Source of the DNA: Panorpa germanica
Lineage: Eukaryota; Arthropoda; Insecta; Mecoptera; Panorpidae
Length of the DNA stretch: 64,000 bases
Assembly (NCBI GenBank): GCA_963678705.1
Contig: OY783209.1
Span: 1 to 64,000 of the forward strand
Direction of reading: 5' to 3'
In this document: positions 25,429 through 33,535 of the stretch, in pieces
Position numbering within the stretch: the stretch's first letter is position 1
Layout: each line of letters opens with the position of its first letter
Translations under genes and position numbers: made by a program
The notes under the pieces: generated by a model
Database searches by the model: none
What the model was told of the DNA's origin: nothing
The model's input: only the letters and a program-made list of their open reading frames with translations

Positions 25429-26520
25429 CCAAAATTTACATTTCAGATCAGCCGTGTTTTAGCTGGGACTGGGTGTTTATGAATATCACTAATTATGTGC
25501 CAACACAACCATAGATTAATATTTACAAGCAGCGGTGTAATCTATATATGCGAGGTATCTATACCATGGAACTGCTAACATTATCAAGAGGTCGTAGATG
25601 ATACAACTGGCTTTGGTAAGTGTCTTTTAACATCTTGTTCTATGGAACTCATTCTGCAGTCGATTTTATTTCATTTTAAAAATGACATGACTCTCTAAAT
25701 GGTAGAAATACATTTTAATTATTAGTTTAAGCATTCAGGTGATAGTTAACAGTGCATGGTGGGTAATAAATTTTACAAAAACCTTGAATTAAAATAAAAA
25801 CAATTCTATATTCTTATATATTTGGTTCTGAATTTTGTATGGTAGCTCAAAAACGGCTCCAGTGAATTTTTTGAAAATTTCCTATTTCGTAGAGAAAAAA
25901 ATTATAAGACTTTTGGCGTCCTCGGATTTTCCCCCGAAATTCCTGGAAACCCGGAAATTTTTTTTTTTAATTTTTGCTCTATAACTTTTAATTCGTAAAA
26001 AATAGAAAGTTGAAATTTTGCAAATGTATTACGATGTAATAACGTTGCTACGTTTTTTGAAAATTGGAAATTTGAAAATGGAAAAAGAGGGGGCGTTAAG
26101 AAAATTAGGGAGCTCAGTAAGGGAGAAAACTATAATTTTGGATTGCATAAAGGTTAAGTTGTATATGTTATAAAAAAATATATTCAAAAGTCAAAAAATT
26201 TATTTGAGGGCACGGAGGCGGTTTTTGCCGTGGGTAAAAATTGTGCAGGAATTTTCTATATTGGTTAACTTTAGTATATTATTTACAAATCGAAAATAAG
26301 TTGGTCAAATAGCGAATAAATTCAAAATATTTTATTGTTGAGCGAGTTAAATATTTCAATTTAAAAATAGAATTAAAATTTGAATTATTTTGTTGGATTC
26401 AAATCATATACACTAAAAAGACGTCGCTTTGTGACGGGGCTAAATTCTAGTTCATTTATAAGTTTCGTGTTTCAATATAATGTTCTGTGGGACAAGAAAA
26501 ATATAAATTACAAAAGTAAG
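25429..26520. other. Intergenic DNA with a possible old dispersed repeat
   Basis: No coding region was recognised. An exon-like stretch ends at a good donor (TTG|GTAAGTG near 25616), but its frames are not convincingly open. At about 25840-26130 the composition changes to phrases such as CTATAACTTTTAATTCG and AGAAAGTTGAAATTTTG. These resemble the wording of the satellite G module (CCATAAGAGATAGAAGTCTG, GAAATTTTTATATG) and may be a decayed repeat distantly related to it. Confidence 0.45.
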
Positions 26521-26560
26521 GTAGCAGCAATTATGAAATGAGATTGGAAAGAATTTGAAT

Positions 26561-26736
26561 ATGACAGGTAATGTTATTAAAATATAATTTAATTTGAAAA
26601 TGACTGTGGAAATGACAAATGTGTTTTCATTTTCTTCAGGTAAAGATTCCGAAGATTACTTTGCTAGATTACGAGCCAAGTAAGCAAGGCTCAAAAGAGA
26701 GCTAACATTTCTTGACGATGTAGTTGTGCCAAGAAG
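26561..26736 (+). pseudogene. Possible two-exon fragment of an unidentified host gene
   Basis: An ATG at 26561 is followed by six more exon bases, a GT donor (26568) and a pyrimidine-rich acceptor (TTTTCTTCAG, ending at 26639). The next exon, 26640-26736, ends at a GTAACT donor. Joined, it reads MTGKDSEDYFARLRAK, a TAA at 26681-26683, then ARLKRELTFLDDVVVPRR. The second half is charged, helix-like and protein-like in composition. I do not recognise the family. The in-frame stop suggests a pseudogene fragment, but the whole call could be chance. Confidence 0.3.
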
Positions 26737-26887
26737 GTAACTAATAGTGTTTGTAATATTAAATAAATTGAAATAATCAATACAATCAATCAATACATGT
26801 AATAACCGCTTTGCATTTTTAGATCTATCAGATTGATGCTATTATCTATTAATCATGGCTTCAGAAAAAGAAAAAAAGGAATCAGAG

Positions 26888-27753
26888 CAGTGGCGTAGTT
26901 ACCGCCGTATCAATAATACGGAGCCCCCGAGCTATAGGGGCCCCAAACCTGTGTAAGCAACAATTCGCCTTTTTTCTTCATTATTTGAAATCATTAATCC
27001 TGTTTCTAAAGCTTTACAGCATGAAATGAATGACTTACAGAAAGCTAGCATTTTACTAAGTAATCTTTTGAATTGACTGAGTGAAATAAGAAATCAGAAT
27101 TCATTCCATGGTTTGCATAAAGGGGTCCAGAGATCTAGCAAAAGAGTGAGGGGGAAACAACTGTTTCCAAAAATAAAAGAAAGAAGACAACGAAGCGTTT
27201 TTTTGATGTGCTATCAGAAGATGAGAGAATTGCTGTTAGATATATTAATTTCTCAAACTAAACAAAGATTTCAGAGTCTGTGTGACCTAAGTAATATGTT
27301 AGAAGTATTACAACCGGAAAACTCTTATCTTTACCAAACTAAATAATAAGAAAGTATGCCGGAAAATTGTCTGCTAAACACAGTAAAGACTTGTGAGTTG
27401 ATCTTTATGAACAATTAATTGCTTTGCTTAAAATCTGAAATTCAGAAAATTCATTCTATTAAGGAACTCCTGGAATTATCGCTGATTAAATTCAACAGCC
27501 TTTCATCCAGTTTTCCGGATGCTTTCTATGCTTGAACAACTTCCGGTTACAAGTGCAACAGCTGAAAGAAGTTTTTCGAAATTAAAACTGTTAAAAAATT
27601 ATCTAAACACTTCTATGGGACAGAAAAAGCTCTCAGACTTGTCACTATTGTCTTTAGAGGCAGAAAATTTAAGAAAAACTTAAATCATCTTCAGCTATGA
27701 ATGATTTAATAAATAAATTCGCCGAACAAAAGGCAAGAAAAGTGTTTATTTGA
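26888..27753 (+). mobile_element. hAT DNA-transposon remnant (ZMYM1-like transposase, C-terminal part)
   Basis: The region opens with CAGTGGCGTAGTTACC and a GGGGCCCC-rich stretch, typical of hAT terminal repeats. Broken coding pieces follow: NPVSKALQHEMNDLQKASI at about 27000, then TKRFFDVLSEDERIAV, and finally LPVTSATAERSFSKLKLLKN with NYLNTSMGQKKLSDLSLLSL (about 27540-27665). The TSATAERSFS motif is the hallmark of the hAT C-terminal dimerisation domain in the 'zinc finger MYM-type protein 1-like' family that is abundant in aphids. Several stops and frame changes interrupt it, and the N-terminal zinc finger and most of the catalytic core are absent. It is a non-functional fossil. An open frame of 77 codons at 27113 (+) is a shifted reading of part of it. 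Confidence 0.8.
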
Positions 27754-28354
27754 TTTGAATTGTTTGGCTAGCTTAGTTCCTAGAAGTATTAATTGTAAAT
27801 AATAACGTATAAACAATATATAATTAATTTAGTTGAATGCAAGCGTTTTTATTTCTTTTGTGAAAAATAAATAACCTGGAGTTGTCCAAGATGTTAAACA
27901 ACCAACATCTGAGCTAGACTTTTGTTGTGGTCTTATATACTCGTACAAAAACTAGATGGATTAATTATTCGATCTGCAGTTGCTTCAAAATTTTAACTTT
28001 AATAAAAGATAAATAACAAATACAATATATTCTATTTGGTCTTGTATTTTTTAGAACTTTGTATTTCTATGGTTCTCTTTAAAATAAATAAGAGTATTTA
28101 TTATTCAGTGGAACTTATTTTATTTTAACTACTAATTGACTACGCTAGGCAACTGTTCTAATTTAAACTACTATTATTACGATACAACTTATTACTTATT
28201 AACTTATATAATATAAATAAAGATACTATATAGTAATATAACTAGAAATAACTAGAAATTCCCAATCTCCTATATACTCTATTCCTTTTGAATCATTAAT
28301 TAAACCTATGGATATATATGAACACACAATTATTATCAAAATCATTTAAATAAT
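27754..28354. other. AT-rich DNA without genes; possible right end of the hAT element
   Basis: No coding sequence was recognised. At 28138-28155 GACTACGCTAGGCAACTG could be a degenerate reverse complement of the left hAT terminus (CAGTGGCGTAGTTAC) with a small insertion, giving an element of about 1.27 kb. The flanking octamers (ATCAGAG-type on the left, TTCTAATT on the right) do not match, so the end is uncertain. Confidence 0.35.
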
Positions 28355-28700
28355 ATATACAGATGCATTGGTCCATTGATTTAGAAAGAAATAAATCAGG
28401 ATTTGCTAAATATGAACAAATACATTTATTATTTGATAAATTTAAATGAAATAACAAAGTTAGCTCTTATACTGGAGAACAATTAGCAATATTAAAAGCA
28501 CTGGAAATTAATGAAAATATCAACAATAATAAAATTATAATAATAACGGATTCTTTAAGTGTTTTAAAAAATTTAAATTCTAATGATAACAAATCAAATA
28601 ATGAGATTTTGACACGCAAAATTAAGGGGATGTATTTCAATTTAATAAATAAGGATAATACCATAAAATTTATGTGGATACCAGGACATTTTTGGTTGCT
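28355..28700 (+). mobile_element. LINE fragment: RNase H domain (Jockey/I-like)
   Basis: A YTDA start near 28356, then after a frame change DLERNKSGFAKYEQ, and from about 28457 SSYTGEQLAILKALEINE, IIIITDSLSVLKNL and, at about 28672, FMWIPGH. The order YTD...E (in TGEQLAI)...TDSLS...W(I/V)PGH is that of the RNase H domain at the 3' end of ORF2 in Jockey- and I-type LINEs. At least one frame change separates the first acidic motif from the rest, and the sequence degenerates after PGHF. No reverse transcriptase is seen, so this is a short remnant. Confidence 0.75.
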
Positions 28701-28926
28701 GTTGACGACTGCCCCTATTGCTAGTGAAATCTGAATGTGGAAGACAGTCAATTTTATATTATTTATACCAAGTCAACTCTAATAAACTATATAACACAAC
28801 TTTATTATCTCTGAATGGTATAATACTTATAAGATTTAATAAAATTGAAATAGATGGAGTAATTAGAGTGTAGCTTTTGCTTTAATATTAAATTATATAA
28901 TTGTGTTTTAGATAAATGTAACATAG

Positions 28927-29128
28927 GCGGCTTGAGCTCAGTGCTCATCAATATCGTGGAAATGGACATCATAACAAAGTATACTCATGCACACCAGGTC
29001 AGATTGACGGGGATCTTCTAGCTGATGGCGTAAATGACAAAACTATTGATGTTAAAAAGAAGCGGAGAAGAGTACTACTCGCAGAGGCTTGCGTGAAAAA
29101 AAATAGAATCTTAATTACTGGTTGCAAA
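28927..29128 (+). pseudogene. Exon-like open segment, unidentified
   Basis: The segment lies between an acceptor-like ACATAG (ending at 28926) and a GTAAGG donor (29129). It is open for about 67 codons in one frame, including AHQYRGNGHHNKVYSCTPGQ, then IDGDLLADGVNDKTID and KKKRRRVLLAEACVKK. I do not recognise the family. It sits 350 bp upstream of the first recognisable MMP exon on the same strand but does not look like an MMP signal peptide or propeptide, so it may belong to another gene or a repeat. Confidence 0.3.
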
Positions 29129-29850
29129 GTAAGGGCATGAAATTGCGAGAACAAAGAAGGAAAACTCTAATGTTCTAGATTTGAAAGAAATTTTTCGAGA
29201 AGATTATATACTCGTATTCAAGAAAAGAATAAAAGAATATCGGTGAGTTTTCAAATTATTGTACTAATATAGTTAGTATAGAAGTTTAAATTATAATCTT
29301 CATAAGTAATATGAATTATTTGTGACCTGGATGTGACAAATAAACTACTTAAACGATTCTTAACTTGAAATATAAAATGATAAAAACCTATGAAAAGTAT
29401 CACTTAAGTCGATATTAAAATATTCATTCTTCTTATACAATAAATAATTCAATGTATTTATTTTATTTTTCAATAGTTTAAATTCATGCGTCAATTTGAA
29501 TATTTGGAAAACGGGCCATCTAATGCAGAAGCTTTGTACAGGGAAGAAGCAGTTATTGAAGCTATAAAAAATGTGCAAAAATTTGGAGGAATTCCTCAGA
29601 CAGGAGTCATGGACAATTTTACATTGAAAGTACGTATGTTATACTAAAATTATAAACATGCTCTTCCATTAATTTATGCGATATATTATTATCCGGATAA
29701 GTTTGGGTTATAAATAAATTTAATCATATTACCAAACCATTGTAACGCCTTCTAACTAAGAAATACCTGTACCCTAAACAAAAAGGTTTGTTTCTAAGGA
29801 AATGCCTAACAGATAGCCTCCTGTTCTAACAAATTGCAATTAAATTGCAG

Positions 29851-29963
29851 TTGATGGCATCACCACGATGTGGTGTTCCCGATATACGTAACCCGGAAAC
29901 AACCAGACAGAAAAGGTTTATAATAGGTGCGGAAGGCTGGAATAAAAGACAACTGACATACTA
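29851..29963 (+). other. MMP exon with cysteine switch and furin-type cleavage site
   Basis: The exon reads LMASPRCGVPDIRNPE, then TTRQKRFIIGAEGWNKRQLT. PRCGVPD is the latency motif whose cysteine ligates the catalytic zinc in the proenzyme. RQKR directly before the mature domain is a furin-type site, as in secreted and membrane MMPs activated in the secretory pathway. Both motifs are intact in this otherwise damaged gene. The exon ends after TAC TA at 29963 and joins in phase with the exon at 30046 to give LTYYIANWSPN. Confidence 0.88.
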
Positions 29964-30545
29964 GTGAGTTATTTTCCAAATTATTTCATATTGTAAACTT
30001 GTTTTTGTAAACTTCGCAAATATATTCACTTTTGTTTAATTTTAGTATAGCAAATTGGTCACCAAATATTGGCGAGGAACCTATTGCAGAAGACATGAAG
30101 AACGCGTTCGATGCTTGGGCAGGATATGGAAACCTCTCTTTTCGAAGAGTTTATGATAATAACGCGGATATTATAATTGCATTCGGAAGTTCCTACCACG
30201 GAGACCCGTAATAAATATTATTAATTATTTCTAAAATAATAACACTTACCGTCACAATCATTTTGATGAAAGTATTTTTATTTCGTAGATATCCCTTTGA
30301 CGGTCCAGGCAACATTTTAGCCTATTATCATTACATTATGCCTATTATCCTTTGGAAATGGGCCACTATGGAGGTGATATTCATTTTGACAACGATGAAA
30401 ACTGGCGCTCAAATTCCGAAAGAAATTACGGTAGTTTACTCGTACTAACAATTATTATTTATAAATAAATTTTGATAAACTTTTTTCAGAGAAGCAATAT
30501 TGAAACATAACGATGAAATTAATCATTTTATATTGTATTGTATAG

Positions 30546-30712
30546 AGTATGGTGAAGTTGATTTCTTCACCGTAGCAGTCCATCAATTGGGCCACTCATT
30601 GGGTCTAGCACATTCTCCGATAACTTCGTAATAATGTTTCCTTATTACAAAGGCACCAAAGCTGGGTTTCAATTGGACTACGACGATATATTAGAAATAT
30701 ACGAGTTATACA
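30546..30712 (+). other. MMP zinc-binding exon with catalytic Glu replaced by Gln
   Basis: The exon encodes EYGEVDFFTVAVHQLGHSLG and continues LAHSPITS. The MMP consensus is HExxHxxGxxH. The three histidines and the glycine are kept, but codon CAA at 30584-30586 gives Gln where the general-base Glu belongs. After SPITS the frame is lost and resumes one base out as IMFPYYKGTKAGF, the normal continuation around the Met-turn. Zinc could still bind in principle, but hydrolysis would be lost. Confidence 0.88.
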
Positions 30713-31646
30713 GTAAGTGTTCTCATATTATTAGAACGTAAATTCATGTTGAATTGGTTATGAAAGATTTTGTAGGAGATAGCAAACAATAAAAAGTATA
30801 TTTAGTTCAGAGACGGTTACCTGAAGACAATGAATCTTCCGAAGGAAATGAAAATAACCACGAGGATGATGTTGTTACAACTACAACTACAACTGCAAAG
30901 TCCACTACACAAAGACAAAATCCAACAACTGTGCCCCGGCGAACCACTGTAACATACGTAGTCGACGATGAAACTGTTGATGAGCACAAAGTAAGACTAG
31001 AAGTAAAAATCACTGAAATTTTTCAAGAAAAATAAAAATTGTGTTCTAATCATTTTTTAGAATCATGACAAAACTCATGGTCTAGATCCACCAAGACCGC
31101 AAACTCCTGATTATATCTGTTATGGTAACTATGATGCTGTAGCTTTTTTGAGGCAAGAGTTGTTTGTTTTTAAAGATCAGGTAAAACATAATTTTTTTTA
31201 ATATCTTTGTGTATGAATATACATAACTATATTCTAATCATTTTAAAATATTATTTTTTAGTATGTCTGGCGTCTGCGTGAACAAGGCGTTACAGAAGAG
31301 GGTTACCCAGTTTTGTTTCGAGAATTATTTTGGAAACTACCAGAATCGGTAGTTAAAATTGATGCAGCATATGAGCGCCCAACTGATGGGGCCATTATAT
31401 TATTTACAGGTTTATATACTTTGAAAATTTAAGCCTTGGCGCAAAATTTTAGTTTTATTTAGCACAACTAACTGTTGGATATTTTAACTTTGTACAGGAA
31501 ATTTATATTGGGTTTATAATGGATACGACTTTATCGACAGCCCACGTCCTATTACCGATTATGGGCTTTCCTCAAATAAGGATAAGATTAATTGATTTAC
31601 ATTACATTAATCAGACTTGGAGATACGAAGACGTCAGGGATTTATG

Positions 31647-32070
31647 AGAAGATTTAGAGTAATTTATGTTTAAATGGAATGATTAGAAAGAATTTTAATG
31701 ACCAAAGAGTAGATAGTAAACGAAAAAGCTGGAAAAGTATTAGTAACTGGATTCTTTCAAGATTAAATATGACACAGTTTTTAATGTTTAATATTCTTCA
31801 AAAGGTTTTTTTATTTTTTTTTAAGTATTTTGATTATACAATAGTTTAATTGTTTTCCATGTTTATTAAAATATTTGCTACTTATACAACATTTTACTTG
31901 GTAAACATAATTAAATGAGTTTTGCCTTTTCAAATAGTAATTTATATTATTCTTAATATCAATATTAGTGCTGGTCGTTAATTTATAATATTGTATAGTT
32001 TATATACTCATGGAAAATGGCTTAACGTGATGAGAAACTATTAATTACTGCGTTTGTTTGAACAAAAGAA
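31647..32070. other. AT-rich DNA between MMP pseudogene and right satellite domain
   Basis: No coding region was recognised. The sequence contains T-rich runs (about 31807-31822) and no hemopexin-like continuation. Satellite begins at 32071 (ATTGTAAGGTACAG). Confidence 0.6.
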
Positions 32071-32426
32071 ATTGTAAGGTACAGTAAATACCTAGGAGGC
32101 TCAAATTTTAATATGAGATAGTCTAGACACTCCTTTATAAAATTTATATAACATTTTTATTAGGGGACCCAAAGGGGGCCATACTAGAGCTATGTATTCA
32201 ATGGGTTGCCACAAGCGTTATTACATTCAATAACAATGACATAGCATGCTTACAACATTAATTGTAAGGTACAGTAAATACCTAGGAGGCTCAAATTTTA
32301 ATATGAGATAGTCTAGACACTCCTTTATAAAATTTATATAATGTTTTTATTAGATGGCCCAAAGGGGGCCATACTAGAGCGATGCATTCAATGGATTGCT
32401 CAAGCATTATATAAATTTATTTTCTA
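32071..32426 (+). repeat. Diverged A monomers at the edge of the right satellite domain
   Basis: Two A-type monomers 190 bp apart (ATTGTAAGGTACAGTAAATA at 32071 and 32261). They carry features of A1 (AACAATGACATAGCATGC, ACCTAGGAGGC) mixed with private changes (GGGGACCCAAAGGGGGCC, GATGGCCCAAAGGGGGCC). They are more diverged than any internal unit, as expected for array-edge monomers that escape homogenisation. Confidence 0.9.
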
Positions 32427-32622
32427 TTTAGAGGTTGCAATAAAATCTATATAGTATTTTTTGAAACCTCAATTTAGAGGTTGCAAGAAAATCTATATAG
32501 TATTTTTTGAAACCTCAATTTAGAGGTTGCAAGAAAATCTATATAGTATTTTTTGAAACCTCAATTTAGAGGTTGCAAGAAAATCTATATAGTATTTTTT
32601 GAAACCTCAATTTAGAGGTTGC
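32427..32622 (+). repeat. B minisatellite, 4 units plus a partial
   Basis: Units start at 32427, 32473, 32519 and 32565, with a 12-bp partial at 32611. The first unit has GCAATAAAATC, as in the single B unit at 23339; the others match the main array. The partial unit is joined directly to an E unit at 32623, linking the module sets of the two satellite domains. Confidence 0.93.
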
Positions 32623-33535
32623 CGACACGCCGATATCTCGAAAACTGGGAGGCCTACCAAAAAATAAATTACATATTTGAAATCAGCGTAAAAAGTTACG
32701 TTAATATAGGTCATAAATTTTACATTCAGAGACCATCAACTTTTTGTAAAATTAACAAGAGTATATAACCTTTAAAATTTTAACAAAAAAGCAAATGTTT
32801 TTTTTTCGATATTTAACAACGTTTTTAAACGTAGAATTTCCCGCTGATTTCAAATATGGAAACCATTTTGAAATCTTTCCATTATTTAACCCTTGACACG
32901 CCGATATCTCGAAAACCGGGAGGCCTACCAAAAAATAAATTACATATTTGAAATCAGCGTAAAAAGTTACGTTAATATAGGTCATAAATTTTACATTCAG
33001 AGACCATCAACTTTTTGTAAAATTAACAAGAGTATAACCTTTAAAATTTTAACAAAAAAGCAAATGTTTTTTTTTCGATATTTAACAACGTTTTTAAACG
33101 TAGAATTTCCCGCTGATTTCAAATATGGAAACCATTTTGAAATCTTTCCATTATTTAACCCTTGACACGCCGATATCTCGAAAACCGGGAGGCCTACCAA
33201 AAAATAAATTACATATTTGAAATCAGCGTAAAAAGTTACGTTAATATAGGTCATAAATTTTACATTCAGAGACCATCAACTTTTTGTAAAATTAACAAGA
33301 GTATAACCTTTAAAATTTTAACAAAAAAGCAAATGTTTTTTTTTCAATATTTAACAACGTTTTTAAACGTAGAATTTCCCGCTGATTTCAAATATGGAAA
33401 CCATTTTGAAATCTTTCCATTATTTAACCCTTGACACGCCGATATCTCGAAAACCGGGAGGCCTACCAAAAAATAAATTACATATTTGAAATCAGCGTAA
33501 AAAGTTACGTTAATATAGGTCATAAATTTTACATT
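32623..33535 (+). repeat. E satellite, 269-bp tandem units (about 3.4 copies)
   Basis: The landmark GACACGCCGATATCTCG recurs at 32624, 32895, 33164 and 33433. The first unit is 2 bp longer. Each unit contains CATATTTGAAATCAGCG (32943-32959) and its exact reverse complement (33111-33127), a 17-bp inverted repeat. Open frames of 77-90 codons run across the units on both strands (MTYINVTFYADFKY-type on minus, MTRRYLENREAYQ-type on plus). They recur once per unit and end at unit boundaries because 269 is not a multiple of three; I do not treat them as genes. Confidence 0.94.

Larger units (their letters stand above)
29477..31646 (+). pseudogene. Matrix metalloproteinase pseudogene (9 recognisable exons)
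   Basis: MMPs are zinc endopeptidases of the extracellular matrix. Exons by GT-AG sites: 29477-29629, 29851-29963, 30046-30207, 30289-30430, 30546-30712, 30776-30990, 31061-31180, 31262-31409 and 31498-about 31646. Domain order is the standard one: propeptide (QFEYLENGPSNAEALYREEA, GGIPQTGVMDNFTLK), cysteine switch PRCGVPD, furin site RQKR, catalytic domain (YPFDGPGNILAY, GGDIHFDNDENW, HQLGHSLGLAHS), Thr-rich hinge, and hemopexin repeats (DYICYGNYDAVAFLRQEL, LYWVYNGYDFIDSPRPITDY). Lesions: a 20-bp insertion in exon 4, a frame loss just after the zinc site (about 30629), TAA in the hinge exon (about 30788-30796), and TGA at 31593 followed by only a scrap of the third hemopexin repeat. Signal peptide and first exon were not found. 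Introns are kept, so this is a segmental duplicate and not a retrocopy. Confidence 0.88.

Noticed and set aside
28467-28751. 94-codon minus-strand frame
   Set aside because: It is the antisense shadow of the LINE RNase H fragment.
29360-29578. 72-codon minus-strand frame
   Set aside because: It is the antisense of the MMP propeptide exon and its upstream intron.
30263-30448. 61-codon plus-strand frame starting MMKVFLFRRYPFDGPG
   Set aside because: It begins in an intron and continues through the 20-bp insertion in a wrong frame. Only YPFDGPGNILAY is genuine MMP sequence.
30807-31013. 68-codon minus-strand Ser/Val-rich frame
   Set aside because: It is the antisense of the Thr-rich MMP hinge exon.
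32895-32925. CENP-B box in the E unit (CTCGAAAACCGGGA)
   Set aside because: The spacing between the TTCG-like and CGGG parts is five bases, not seven, and the first part has a mismatch. A centromeric role is not shown by this motif.
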